From Roseiarcus sp963709655 (GTDB lineage: Bacteria; Pseudomonadota; Alphaproteobacteria; Rhizobiales; Beijerinckiaceae): a stretch of DNA of 64,000 nucleotides. The stretch spans positions 434,001-498,000 of the forward strand of contig CAVPXF010000025.1 in the NCBI GenBank assembly GCA_963709655.1, given 5' to 3'. The notes beneath the pieces were generated by a model. It worked only from the letters and a program-made list of their open reading frames with translations, was not told the origin of the DNA and made no database searches. Within the stretch, counting starts at the first letter, position 1; every line of letters starts with the position of its first letter. Position numbers and translations under genes: made by a program. This document shows, piece after piece, positions 34,564 to 43,687 of this stretch.

Positions 34564-35775
34564 TTGAGCAAGATTATTCTCACTTTCAACGCCGGCTCGT
34601 CCTCGCTGAAGTTCGCCGCCTTCGGCATCGACAATGGCGACGTCAGGCGCATCGCCGCAGGACAGGTCGAGGGGATCGGGGCGACGGCGAAAGGCTCGGC
34701 CCATCGAGCGACGGGCGAAAAGGCCGAACTCAAATTCGACCCGGCCGCCGGCCGCGTCGACCATCAGGTCGCCACCGGCGCCATTCTCGCATGGCTGGAA
34801 TGCGTCGGCTTTGCGAGCGGGATCGTCGCAGTCGGGCATCGGGTCGTCCATGGCGGGCTGGACCTGACCCAGCCGACGGTGGTCGACGCCTCGGTGCTGA
34901 CCAAGCTCCGCAAGCTCATCCCTCTCGCGCCCTTGCACGAGCCGCATAACATCGCCGGAATCGAGGCGGCGATGAAGGCGTTCCCGTCGATACCTCAGGT
35001 CGCCTGCTTCGACACCGCCTTCCATCGCACCCATCCCTTCGTCTCCGACACCTTCGCGCTGCCGCGCTCCTATTATGACGAGGGCATCCGCCGTTACGGC
35101 TTCCATGGGCTGTCCTACGAATACATCTCGCGGCGGCTCTTCAGTATCGCGCCGCAGATCGCGCGCGAAGACGTGATCGTCGCGCATCTCGGCAACGGCG
35201 CCTCGATGTGCGCGATCAAGAACGGACGCTCGATGGCCTCGACCATGGGCTTCACCGCGCTCGACGGCCTGCCGATGGGCACGCGCTGCGGCCAGCTCGA
35301 CCCCGGGGTGCTGCTCTATCTGATGTCCGAGAAGAAGATGGGCGCCCAGGAGATGTCGGACCTGCTCTACAAGGAATCTGGCCTCAAGGGCATGTCGGGA
35401 ATCTCCCAGGACATGCGCGAGCTCGAGGCCTCCGACAGCCCCAGGGCGCGCGAGGCGATCGAGTATTTCGTGCACCGGATACGTCGCGAGCTCGCGGGCC
35501 TCGCCGCGACCGTGGAAGGCGTCGAGGGCGTCGTCTTCACCGGCGGCATCGGCGAGCATTCCTGGCGCGTGCGCAAGGCCGTGCTCACCGGCATGGAATG
35601 GATGGGCATCCAATTGGACGAGGAAGCCAACCTCGCCAGCACCCAGATCATCAGCGCCAAGACCTCGCCGGCCATGGTCTTCGTCATCCCGACCGACGAA
35701 GAACAGATGATTGCAGAACACACGATCGCGACCACGAAGGTCTCCGGCGCCGGCGCGAATCCGGCCGCAGCTTAA
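34564..35775 (+). CDS. ackA: Acetate/propionate kinase
   Basis: A 403-residue acyl-phosphate kinase of the ASKHA fold. It starts with TTG at 34564 (GGAG eight bases upstream), giving I-I-L-T-F-N-A-G-S-S-S-L-K-F. Further signatures: V-G-H-R-V-V-H-G-G at about 92-100, F-D-T-A-F-H-R-T-H-P-F, Y-G-F-H-G-L-S-Y, V-A-H-L-G-N-G-A-S-M and T-G-G-I-G-E-H-S near the end. It forms ATP and acetate (or propionate) from the acyl-phosphate made by the gene before, 25 bases upstream. This pair is a fermentation or overflow module. Confidence 0.93.
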   Translation: MSKIILTFNAGSSSLKFAAFGIDNGDVRRIAAGQVEGIGATAKGSAHRATGEKAELKFDPAAGRVDHQVATGAILAWLECVGFASGIVAVGHRVVHGGLDLTQPTVVDASVLTKLRKLIPLAPLHEPHNIAGIEAAMKAFPSIPQVACFDTAFHRTHPFVSDTFALPRSYYDEGIRRYGFHGLSYEYISRRLFSIAPQIAREDVIVAHLGNGASMCAIKNGRSMASTMGFTALDGLPMGTRCGQLDPGVLLYLMSEKKMGAQEMSDLLYKESGLKGMSGISQDMRELEASDSPRAREAIEYFVHRIRRELAGLAATVEGVEGVVFTGGIGEHSWRVRKAVLTGMEWMGIQLDEEANLASTQIISAKTSPAMVFVIPTDEEQMIAEHTIATTKVSGAGANPAAA

Positions 35776-35789
35776 CCAAGGCAAGTCCA

Positions 35790-38261
35790 ATGCCCTCCAC
35801 CTACAGCCTCGAAACCGCCCCCGAACGCGTCACACAGGACGCCGGAGCGGCCGGTCACCAGTTCGAGCAGATGATGCGGGTCATGAGCCGGCGCATCGAG
35901 CGCGCGTCGCACGACCACGGTCAGCGTCTGCAGAAGTTCTGGACCGACGCGGCCGAGGTCCAGCGCCGCTTCGCCGAATCACAGAAGCACGGCGCGCTCG
36001 CCGACGACGCCAAGGCCTACGCCGTCGACGCGCAGCAGCGCGCCGCCCTCACCCTCGAAGTGCTGCGCGAGCGGGCCGAGCAGGACATCGCGCACGAGGA
36101 GGCGGGCACCCCGCCGGTGCTCATCTACGACCACGAGGTCGTCCTCGACGGCAGGACCCTGGCGCGGCCGACCAACAAGGTTCTGCTCAAGATCATTCCG
36201 CCCGCGGGGATCGAGGTGAAAGCCTGGAAGCGCCCCTACATGATCGTCGACCCGCGCGCCGGCCACGGCGCCGGCATCGGCGGGTTCAAGTCGGACAGCC
36301 AGGTCGGCGTCGCGCTGCACGACGGCCACCCTGTCTATTTCGTTGTGTTCCGCCCCCATCCCGAGCCGGGTCAGACGCTCGCCGACGTCATGCGCAGCGA
36401 GGCCGCCTTCGTCGGCAAGATCCGCGAACTTCATCCCGACGCGCCCAAGCCGATCATTGTCGGCAACTGCCAGGGCGGCTGGTCGAGCCTCATCATGGCG
36501 GCGGCCAACCCGGACATTAGCGGGCCTCTGGTCGTCAATGGCGCGCCGGTCGCCTACTGGTCCGGCCGGCTCGGCGAGAACCCGATGCGCTACAACGGCG
36601 GCCTGCTCGGCGGCGCGCTGCCGGCGCTGCTTCTTTCCGACATGGGCAACGGCCAGTTCGACGGCGCCCACCTCGTCAGCAACTTCGAGCAGCTCAATCC
36701 CGGCCGCAACTTCTTCGGCAAGTACTACGACCTGTTCACGGCGCCCGAAAAGACGCGCAAGAGCTTCCTCGAGTTCGAGAAATGGTGGGGCGGTTTCCAC
36801 TTCATGAACGAGCAGGAGATCCACTGGATCGTCGAGAACCTGTTCGTCGGCAACAAGCTCGCCCGCCACGAGGCGAATCTCGAGCCGGGCCGGCCGATCG
36901 ACCTCAAGGCGATCCGCACGCCGATCATCGTGTTCGCCTCCTGGGGCGACAACATCACCCCGCCGCAGCAGGCGCTCAACTGGATCGTCGACACCTACGC
37001 CGACGAGCACGAGATCAAGATCCGCGGCCAGCGCATCATCTACATGGTGCACGACAAGGTCGGACATCTCGGCATCTTCGTCTCCTCCTCGATCGCCAAA
37101 AAGGAGCACGCCGAGGTCACCTCGACGATGAAGACGATCGAAGCGCTGTCGCCGGGCCTTTACGAGATGACGATCGACGACGAGATCGGCGAGGGCGTGA
37201 ACGCACGCTTCACCGTGAGCTTCCACGAGCGCAAGCTCACCGACATTCTCGCCATCGACGAGAACGATCGCACAGACGAGCGTGACTTCGCCGCCGTCGA
37301 GCGGTTCTCGGAGCTCGGCACGGAGCTCTACGACATCTGGGCCCGTCCGCTTGTTCAGTCCTTGGTGACGCCGCAGGTCGCCGACTTCCTCAAGACGACG
37401 CATCCGGCCCGCGTGTCGCGCGCGATGTTCGGCGACGCGAACCCGCTGATGAGGGGGGTTGCGGAACAGGCGCGGAAGGTCGCGGCGGAACGACAGGCCG
37501 CCGATCCGAACAACCCGTTCCTGTTCGCCGAGAAGCTTTGGGCCACCAGTGTCGAGAATACCTTTGACGTCATTCGCGACTTCCGCGACGCGATGTACGA
37601 ATTGACTTTCTTCGGCATCTACAGTTCGCCCGTGATGCTGCGTCTGGGCGAGAAGTTCGCCTTCGAGCGCACCCGCAAGGATCCCAAGGCGCTGCGCTTC
37701 CTGCCGGAGGTGCAGTCGGTGCTGCTCAACATCGACCGCGGCGGCTTTGAGGAGGCGGTGATCCGCATGCTGATCCTGATGGCCGAGTCGCGCGCGACCG
37801 TGCGGCGCGACCGCCTCGAGCGGTCGGCCAAGGTCCTCGGCCACGACGAGCCTTTCGCCTCGCTGGGCGCGGAAAAGCGCGCGGCCCTCATCCATGAGCA
37901 GTCGCTTATTGCCGAGTTCGAGCGCGATCGCGCGATCGAGACCCTGCCGGAGCTGCTGCCGGACATGGAAGAGCGTCAGCGCGCGATCGAGGTCGTCGAA
38001 TTTATCGCCGGCGCGATCGAGGAGATGGAGCCCGCGACGATCCAGCTCGTGCAGCGCTTCCACGGGGTGCTCGGGCTGAAGGGTCTCGCCCTGCCGGCGC
38101 CGCGCCAGGATCCGCTAAGCGCGAGCCAGACCGTGCGCGACGAGCTCGGCGAGCCCGTTCCGCTGGAAGCCGTCGCGGCGATCGCACCCGAGGCGGTGAC
38201 AGAGCCCTCCGAACCCACCAAGCCGAGGGGTCGCGGCCGCGCGCGCGAAGCGGCCGAATAA
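35790..38261 (+). CDS. DUF3141 protein with PHA-synthase-like alpha/beta-hydrolase core
   Basis: An 823-residue DUF3141 protein. Residues 1-105 are helical and charged. Residues about 105-400 form an alpha/beta hydrolase. Its nucleophile elbow is V-G-N-C-Q-G-G-W-S with Cys227, the G-x-C-x-G-G arrangement of polyhydroxyalkanoate synthases rather than the Ser of lipases. The acid is likely the D in A-S-W-G-D-N-I-T-P-P and the His in V-G-H-L-G. Residues 430-823 are a long helical part without known motifs, ending in a Pro/Arg/Ala-rich tail. It is 14 bases after ackA, so one operon. A role in polyester or acyl-CoA metabolism linked to Pta-AckA is likely, but whether it polymerises is unknown. Confidence 0.85.
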   Translation: MPSTYSLETAPERVTQDAGAAGHQFEQMMRVMSRRIERASHDHGQRLQKFWTDAAEVQRRFAESQKHGALADDAKAYAVDAQQRAALTLEVLRERAEQDIAHEEAGTPPVLIYDHEVVLDGRTLARPTNKVLLKIIPPAGIEVKAWKRPYMIVDPRAGHGAGIGGFKSDSQVGVALHDGHPVYFVVFRPHPEPGQTLADVMRSEAAFVGKIRELHPDAPKPIIVGNCQGGWSSLIMAAANPDISGPLVVNGAPVAYWSGRLGENPMRYNGGLLGGALPALLLSDMGNGQFDGAHLVSNFEQLNPGRNFFGKYYDLFTAPEKTRKSFLEFEKWWGGFHFMNEQEIHWIVENLFVGNKLARHEANLEPGRPIDLKAIRTPIIVFASWGDNITPPQQALNWIVDTYADEHEIKIRGQRIIYMVHDKVGHLGIFVSSSIAKKEHAEVTSTMKTIEALSPGLYEMTIDDEIGEGVNARFTVSFHERKLTDILAIDENDRTDERDFAAVERFSELGTELYDIWARPLVQSLVTPQVADFLKTTHPARVSRAMFGDANPLMRGVAEQARKVAAERQAADPNNPFLFAEKLWATSVENTFDVIRDFRDAMYELTFFGIYSSPVMLRLGEKFAFERTRKDPKALRFLPEVQSVLLNIDRGGFEEAVIRMLILMAESRATVRRDRLERSAKVLGHDEPFASLGAEKRAALIHEQSLIAEFERDRAIETLPELLPDMEERQRAIEVVEFIAGAIEEMEPATIQLVQRFHGVLGLKGLALPAPRQDPLSASQTVRDELGEPVPLEAVAAIAPEAVTEPSEPTKPRGRGRAREAAE

Positions 38262-38283
38262 GCCCAGGCCGATTGAAAGCCGG

Positions 38284-38315
38284 CGCGCCGCGAAACGTCC
38301 CGCGGCGCGGATTTT
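38284..38315 (+). terminator. Terminator after the acyl-phosphate operon
   Basis: CGCGCCGCG (38284-38292) pairs perfectly with CGCGGCGCG (38301-38309), followed by GATTTT. It lies 23 bases after the DUF3141 stop. Confidence 0.6.
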
Positions 38316-38356
38316 GGGCCGGACCGGAGCGAGACGGACCTTCGCGAACTCCCGCC

Positions 38357-38971
38357 CTATGTGACAAAACGGCTGCGAAGTCCGCCGAGAGCAAAGAGCG
38401 CCAGTTCGCCCTCGAGCGGCGCCGCGTGCCGGGTGAGGATCGCCTGATGTCCGGCGACCGCTTCCTCCTCGCCGGGATGGCGCGCGATCTCGAAGTCCCG
38501 GCGGTCGCCGTCGCCGGAATGACCGGTGTCGGAAGCATCCGCAACCAGCTCCGCCCCCGTTCCGCTCTCAATCGCGTCGGCCGCCGCCGCCGCGACGGCT
38601 GCGGCCCTGGCCTTCGCCATCTGCAGGGTCGTCAACGAGCGGACCAGGCGGGCGTCCTCGTCGTGAAGCAGGTTGGCTTCAATATTCAGCGCCACGATCA
38701 ACAGGCCGCAGGCGACGGGAACGTTCGTTTCGCAATGCAGGTTGTAGAGCTTCCTCAGTCCCCGCACCACGTCGAAGCGGAACTTGTCGTCGTGCTCGTC
38801 GACGTGATCCAGCAGACACTCCCAATACTGGGCGAAGAGATTGATGGTGGCCCAGGCCAGCGGTTCGTGCGCAGGGCCGAGTTTCGCCAGTTCAGGCACG
38901 ACGTCGAGGAACTCCTCCAGGAGCTGGGTCCCGCGCGGCGTGCCTGCGTTCGTCTGTAGGTCCTCGTGCAT
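38357..38971 (-). CDS. Hypothetical helical protein
   Basis: A 204-residue protein. The first two thirds are helical with balanced composition (L-L-E-E-F-L-D-V-V-P-E-L-A-K-L, then C-L-L-D-H-V-D-E-H-D-D-K-F-R-F-D, then A-L-N-I-E-A-N-L-L-H-D-E-D-A-R). A run of alanines follows, then an acidic Gly/Asp tail. I use the ATG at 38971; a TTG at 38995 is possible. It is convergent with the DUF3141 operon and shares no motif with a family I know. Frame quality is good but function is unknown. Confidence 0.6.
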   Translation of the reverse strand: MHEDLQTNAGTPRGTQLLEEFLDVVPELAKLGPAHEPLAWATINLFAQYWECLLDHVDEHDDKFRFDVVRGLRKLYNLHCETNVPVACGLLIVALNIEANLLHDEDARLVRSLTTLQMAKARAAAVAAAAADAIESGTGAELVADASDTGHSGDGDRRDFEIARHPGEEEAVAGHQAILTRHAAPLEGELALFALGGLRSRFVT

Positions 38972-39103
38972 CGTCGCGACCGCTTTTGAGACCAAGAAAT
39001 ACCCGCAGAGGTTGAAGTTGACATCATTATGCTACCGTCCGGTTACCGGCGCGGGCTGTCGGAGCTCGCTCCCTTCGAAGGGAAAGCATCGCCCGGAAAG
39101 CCC

Positions 39104-40987
39104 TCAGATTTCGATCTCCCGCCCGATTTCCACGACGTGGTCGCAGGGAAGCGCGAGATAATCGCTAATACGGCCCGAGTTGCGGTTCATCGCCGCGAAC
39201 AGGGCTTCCTGCCAGCGCGGCAGTCCCCGGCCGTCCTCAGCCGGGACAATCGTCTCGGCGCCGACGTAGAACGTCACGTCGTCGAGATCGATCTGCGCCC
39301 CCTGCTTCTTGCATTCGGCGAGAATTGCAGGAACGTCGGGATGTTCCATGAAGCCGATCCTTGCTTCGGCGCGCCAGAAGTGGTCGGCTTCGTGCGTCAC
39401 CGTCACCCGTTCCTCCGGCTCCGTCCAGGGAACCGAGAGGGTGGACATGGTCAGCGCCAGCACGTCTTCGTGCAGCGCTCGGTTCTGACGCACATGCCAG
39501 GCCATGACTGGCGGCGTCTTGTCCTTGGCGCGGGTCAGGAACACCGCGGCGCCCGGCACACGCGCGATCTTGCCGGCTTTGAGCAGGTCGTCCAAAGTCG
39601 AAAGGGGGATGAGTTCCGCCTCGACCCGGGCTTGCACCGCCGCGGCGCCCCGGTGCCAGATCCACATGGCGCCATAGACCAGCGAGGCGAGCAGCAGCGG
39701 AACCCAGCCGCCCTGGAAGACCTTCGCCAGGTTGGCGACGAGGAAGCTGGCGTCGATCACCACGAAGAAGGCCGCGACCGAGCCCGCGGCCCAGACCGGC
39801 CAGTTCCAGATCTCGCGCATGGCGATGAACAGAAGCACGCTCGTCAACAGCATGGTGGCCGACACCGCGATGCCGTAAGCGGCCGCAAGATTGTCGGACT
39901 TGCCAAAGCCGATCGTCAAGAGGAGCGTGACGACCATCAGGAGCCAGTTGACCGCGCCGACGTAGATCTGGCCATAGCCCTCCGCCGAGGTCTGCATGAC
40001 CCTCATGCGCGGCAGCCAGCCGAGCTGAATCGCCTGACGGGTCATCGAATAGGCGCCGGTGATGATCGACTGGCTGGCGATGACGGTGGCGATGGTTGCG
40101 AGAACGATCAGCGGGGTCAACAGCGGCCCCGGGCAAAGGCGATAGAAGATATTGCCTTCCGTCGACCCGCCCGCGAGCACGATCGCAGCCTGTCCGGCGT
40201 AATTGAGGATCAGCGCCGGAAAGACCACGGCCCACCACGACAGCCGGATCGGCCCGACGCCGAAATGACCCATGTCGGCGTAGAGCGCCTCCGCGCCGGT
40301 GACGCAGAGAAACACGCCCCCGAGGACCAGAAAGCCGGTCGTCCCGCCGCGCATCAGGTATTCAAGTCCCCAGAGCGGATTGATCGCCGTGACGACGTCC
40401 GGGTGCTGAACGATTCCGTGGACGCCAAGAAGGGCGATCACGACGAACCAGACCAACATGAACGGTCCGAAGGCGCGACCGATTGCGGCGGTCCCGAACG
40501 GCTGGACAGCGAACAAGACGAGCAAGATGATCGCCGCCGCCGGCAGGACGTAGGTTTGGAGGCTCGGAGCAATCTGCTCCACGCCTTCGAGGGCCGAGAG
40601 CACGGAGATCGCCGGCGTGATGGCGCCGTCGCCGTAGATCAGCGACGCTCCGAACAGACCGAGCGCGATGATGATCGGGCGCCGATGCTTCTTGACGCCC
40701 AGCAGGGTCATCAGCGCGATGATGCCGCCCTCCCCGTCGTTGTCGACCCGCATGGCGAAGTTGACGTATTTGATGGCGGTGATGATGAAGAGGGTCCACA
40801 CGATCAGCGACAGCGCCCCGAGCGTGGCCGAGGGGTCCGGATGGGGCCCGGTAGTGTCCAGCACGGTTTTCAGCGTGTAGAGCGGGCTTGTGCCGATGTC
40901 GCCGAACACAACCCCGAGCGCCGCGAGCGCGGCGAACGCCGTGTGTCGGGACGAAGAGGTCTGAGTGTCGCTCGCCGCTTCCGCCAT
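39104..40987 (-). CDS. kup: Kup-type potassium uptake protein
   Basis: A 627-residue K+/H+ symporter of the KUP/HAK/KT family. The N-terminal signature G-V-V-F-G-D-I-G-T-S-P-L-Y-T is at about 25-38. V-D-N-D-G-E-G-G-I follows, then G-D-G-A-I-T-P-A-I-S-V-L-S-A-L-E-G at about 119-135. About 12 membrane helices precede a C-terminal cytoplasmic domain of about 150 residues. I start at the ATG at 40987 (GGGA upstream); a TTG 12 bases earlier is possible. It stands alone and is expected to import K+ at low external supply or low pH. Confidence 0.94.
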   Translation of the reverse strand: MAEAASDTQTSSSRHTAFAALAALGVVFGDIGTSPLYTLKTVLDTTGPHPDPSATLGALSLIVWTLFIITAIKYVNFAMRVDNDGEGGIIALMTLLGVKKHRRPIIIALGLFGASLIYGDGAITPAISVLSALEGVEQIAPSLQTYVLPAAAIILLVLFAVQPFGTAAIGRAFGPFMLVWFVVIALLGVHGIVQHPDVVTAINPLWGLEYLMRGGTTGFLVLGGVFLCVTGAEALYADMGHFGVGPIRLSWWAVVFPALILNYAGQAAIVLAGGSTEGNIFYRLCPGPLLTPLIVLATIATVIASQSIITGAYSMTRQAIQLGWLPRMRVMQTSAEGYGQIYVGAVNWLLMVVTLLLTIGFGKSDNLAAAYGIAVSATMLLTSVLLFIAMREIWNWPVWAAGSVAAFFVVIDASFLVANLAKVFQGGWVPLLLASLVYGAMWIWHRGAAAVQARVEAELIPLSTLDDLLKAGKIARVPGAAVFLTRAKDKTPPVMAWHVRQNRALHEDVLALTMSTLSVPWTEPEERVTVTHEADHFWRAEARIGFMEHPDVPAILAECKKQGAQIDLDDVTFYVGAETIVPAEDGRGLPRWQEALFAAMNRNSGRISDYLALPCDHVVEIGREIEI

Positions 40988-41260
40988 CGTGTGTCCCAAC
41001 GCCCCGGTCCGCCGTCTCTGTCATAGCCGATAGCGGAGACTGACAACAAACGCTTGACGGCGACGAGAATCCCGGAGGCTCTCACGGTAAACGCTCCGCA
41101 ACGGAAAACGGTAAACCGGGAATAAAGCAAACGCATTGTCAAGATTAAGAAATTTCACGTCGGCACAAGGCCGTGATCGGTAAAATGCGAGCGAATTTTT
41201 TGCGCCCCCGCCAAGCGGCGACCGCGATGCTGGCCTCATCGAACGACGGCAGGCGCAATC

Positions 41261-41890
41261 ATGGTCAACCGGGTTCTCCCCCTCGTCGCCGCAGCGGCCA
41301 TCCTCGGGCTGGCCTGGAACAGCTTCGGCGAAGCCTCCGAAGGCCTGCCCAAGGCGAGCTACACGCCGGTCGGCGCGCAAACCACCATCCCCTATGGCTG
41401 GGTCGATTTTTGCAGCCGCCACGCCGAGGAGTGCGCCTCCGGCAAGCGCGAGCCCGTCGACCTCCACCTGACCCGCCAGACGTGGAAGATCCTCAACGAC
41501 GTCAACTCCCTCGCCAACACCACGATCGAGCCGATCAGCAACCTCGATCACTGGGGCACCACGCTCGACCACTGGGACTATCCCGTGGACGGCAAGGGGG
41601 ACTGCAAGATCTATGCGCTGTTCAAGCGAAAGCTCCTGATGGAACGCGGTTTCCCCCGACAGGCGCTGCTGATGACGATCGTGCGCGACCTCAATGGCGA
41701 CGGCCATGCAGTGCTCACCGTCAAGACGGACCGTGGCGACTTCGTGCTCGACAATCTGGTCGACGACATCCGCCCCTGGAACGCGACCGGCTACACCTTC
41801 TACAAGCGCCAAGCCCAAGACGACCCGAATGTCTGGCTGAGCCTCGGCGGCGCAAAGACCGCGGCGCCGGCGGAAGCGGCGAGCCAGTAG
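41261..41890 (+). CDS. Bacterial transglutaminase-like cysteine peptidase (BTLCP)
   Basis: A 209-residue exported protein of the BTLCP family (DUF920), common in alphaproteobacteria. Residues 1-25 are a signal peptide (V-L-P-L-V-A-A-A-A-I-L-G-L-A). The catalytic triad is visible: the Cys in G-K-G-D-C-K-I-Y-A (about 117-125), His in D-G-H-A-V-L-T-V (about 147-154) and Asp in F-V-L-D-N-L. It should act in the periplasm; members process adhesins in other species (LapG-like), but no LapD or adhesin gene is adjacent here. Start ATG at 41261. Confidence 0.88.
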   Translation: MVNRVLPLVAAAAILGLAWNSFGEASEGLPKASYTPVGAQTTIPYGWVDFCSRHAEECASGKREPVDLHLTRQTWKILNDVNSLANTTIEPISNLDHWGTTLDHWDYPVDGKGDCKIYALFKRKLLMERGFPRQALLMTIVRDLNGDGHAVLTVKTDRGDFVLDNLVDDIRPWNATGYTFYKRQAQDDPNVWLSLGGAKTAAPAEAASQ

Positions 41891-41926
41891 GATCGGACGC
41901 CCGCCAGCGGGAGCCCGTCGCTCCGC

Positions 41927-43057
41927 CTACTTGACGCCGAGCAGCGCGAGCATGATCGCGCCGGAGATCGCCGTGCCGAACACGCCGGCGAGATTGGGCC
42001 CCATCGCGTGATAGATGAGGTAGTTTTCCTTGTCGTACTCGAGCGCGACGTTGTGGCTGACCCTGGCCGCGATCGGCACCGAGGCGATGCCCGCCGAGCC
42101 GAGCAGCGGGTTGATCTTCTCCTTCAGGAACAGGTTCAGGATCTTGGCGCCGACGACGCCCGAGCCGGTGCCGAACAGGAAAGCCAAGAGGCCGAGGACG
42201 ACGATCTCGATCGTGTCGAAGGTCAGGAACCGCTCGGCGGCCATGGTCGAACCGATCGCGACGGTCAGCACGATAATGATCACGTTCATCAGGTCATTGG
42301 CTGCGGTCCTCGCCAGACGGTTGACGACAAGGACCTCGCGGAACAGGTTGCCGAGCATCAGCATGGTGATGAGAGGCGCGACCGGCGGGAAGAACAGATT
42401 GACGACGATGCCGATCACGATCGGGAAGGCGATCTTCTCGAGCCGGGTCACCTGCCGCGACTGCTTCATTCGGATCAGCCGCTCCTCGGGCGTGGTGAGC
42501 AGCTTCATGATCGGCGGCTGGATGAGCGGCATCAGCGCCATGTAGGAATAGGCGGCGACCGAGATCTGCGGCAGCAGCTGCGGCGCGAGCTTGACCGACA
42601 TGAAGATCGCCATCGGCCCGTCGGCGCCGCCGATGATGCCGATCGCGCCGGCTTCCTTGAGGGTGAAGCCGAGCAGCTTGGCCCCGATCAGCGCAACGAA
42701 GATGCCCAGATGCGCCGCCGCGCCGAGGATGACGAGGCGCGGATTGGCGATCATCGGGGCGAAGTCGGTCATCGCCCCGACCCCGAAGAAGATGAGCGGC
42801 GGCACGACCAGCAGCTGCACGCCTTCGTAGGCGTAGTGAAACAGGCCGCCCGGCTGGGTGAGATCGGATCCCGGCACGTTGGAGATGATGCATGAGAAGC
42901 CGATGCCAATCAGCAGAAGCGGTTCGTACCCCTTGGCGACCGCCAGATAAATCATCCCGCAGCCGATGGCGATCATGACCACGTTTCCCCACCAAAGGTG
43001 GGCGAGGCCGGTCTGATTCATCAGATCGCCGAGGAACGTCAGCAACTGTTCTATCAA
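41927..43057 (-). CDS. Sodium-pump decarboxylase beta subunit
   Basis: A 376-residue membrane protein of the OadB/MmdB/GcdB family, the Na+-translocating part of biotin-dependent decarboxylases. It has about nine helices. The Na+-coupling motifs are visible: A-I-G-I-I-G-G-A-D-G-P-M-A-I-F at about 138-152, and the C-terminal G-S-A-G-I-A-S-V-P-I-A-A-R-V-S-H. F-G-V-G-A-M-T-D-F appears at about 91-99. It receives CO2 from carboxybiotin and exports Na+. It is the last gene of the five-gene operon 41927-45632. Symbol (mmdB or oadB) depends on the substrate, which is not settled. Confidence 0.92.
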   Translation of the reverse strand: MIEQLLTFLGDLMNQTGLAHLWWGNVVMIAIGCGMIYLAVAKGYEPLLLIGIGFSCIISNVPGSDLTQPGGLFHYAYEGVQLLVVPPLIFFGVGAMTDFAPMIANPRLVILGAAAHLGIFVALIGAKLLGFTLKEAGAIGIIGGADGPMAIFMSVKLAPQLLPQISVAAYSYMALMPLIQPPIMKLLTTPEERLIRMKQSRQVTRLEKIAFPIVIGIVVNLFFPPVAPLITMLMLGNLFREVLVVNRLARTAANDLMNVIIIVLTVAIGSTMAAERFLTFDTIEIVVLGLLAFLFGTGSGVVGAKILNLFLKEKINPLLGSAGIASVPIAARVSHNVALEYDKENYLIYHAMGPNLAGVFGTAISGAIMLALLGVK

Positions 43058-43092
43058 GAGAGATCCCCCTCCAGCCCAAATTGACCGGGCGA

Positions 43093-43251
43093 TCAGTGGT
43101 GGCTTCTGCGCAAAGCCTCTTCGTCGATCTTGCCAAGCCGGTTGAGAAGCGGGAACAGCGCCAGCACCACGCCGATTCCGGTGATCATCAGCATCGACAT
43201 GAAGAAATCGATCAGGCTGAGCATGAAAGCCCCGTAGAGGGTGTCGGGCAT
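43093..43251 (-). CDS. 52-residue membrane subunit of the decarboxylase
   Basis: A small protein from the ATG at 43251 with AAGGGAA upstream. It has one strong hydrophobic helix (F-F-M-S-M-L-M-I-T-G-I-G-V-V-L-A-L-F) and a charged C-terminus (N-R-L-G-K-I-D-E-E-A-L-R-R). It sits between the biotin carrier and beta subunit genes. The size and position recall the epsilon subunit (MmdE, ~55 residues) of Veillonella methylmalonyl-CoA decarboxylase; sequence similarity cannot be judged by eye. Confidence 0.7.
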   Translation of the reverse strand: MPDTLYGAFMLSLIDFFMSMLMITGIGVVLALFPLLNRLGKIDEEALRRSHH

Positions 43252-43271
43252 TGTCACGGGATTGGTTCCCT

Positions 43272-43658
43272 TCAGGCGAGCGTGAGCAGAACGGCGCCGG
43301 TGTCGACGGAGTCGCCGGGCTTGACCGCGATCGACACGACCTTGCCGGCGCCCTTGGCGTGCACCTCGGTCTTCATCTTCATCGCTTCGATCGTCGCGAC
43401 CTTGTCGCCGGCCTTGACCGCCTGGCCGATCGTCACGTCGACCGACTGGACGGTGCCGGCGAGTGGCGCGACCTCGTCGCCCGCGGCCGCCGCCGGCCTG
43501 GCTACAAACGGAGCGGTTGGCGACGCGGCAGCCGCCACAGCGGCCGATACCGCCGCGACCGAGCCGGGCCACGCCGTCCCGGACCCCTCGCCGGCGATCT
43601 CCTCCACGACGACCTCGTACGTCTGGCCGTCAACGCTGATCCTGAACTTCCTCTGCAT
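43272..43658 (-). CDS. Biotin carrier subunit of the decarboxylase
   Basis: A 128-residue biotin carrier protein. The biotinylation motif E-A-M-K-M-K at 91-96 puts biotin on Lys94. The N-terminal 20 residues form the usual strand M-Q-R-K-F-R-I-S-V-D-G, and an Ala/Pro-rich flexible linker occupies 30-60. The ATG at 43658 follows AGGAG. It carries CO2 from the carboxyltransferase (44078-45632) to the beta subunit at 41927. Confidence 0.92.
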   Translation of the reverse strand: MQRKFRISVDGQTYEVVVEEIAGEGSGTAWPGSVAAVSAAVAAAASPTAPFVARPAAAAGDEVAPLAGTVQSVDVTIGQAVKAGDKVATIEAMKMKTEVHAKGAGKVVSIAVKPGDSVDTGAVLLTLA

Positions 43659-43687
43659 ATCGCGACTCCTGATCGAAGAAACACGCG

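Noticed and set aside
35979..38063. 694-codon minus-strand frame opposite the DUF3141 gene
   Set aside because: Same GC shadow effect; no motif, and the sense gene is well supported.
39029..41026. 665-codon plus-strand frame opposite kup
   Set aside because: Highly charged Arg/Asp/His-rich translation antisense to an unmistakable Kup protein.
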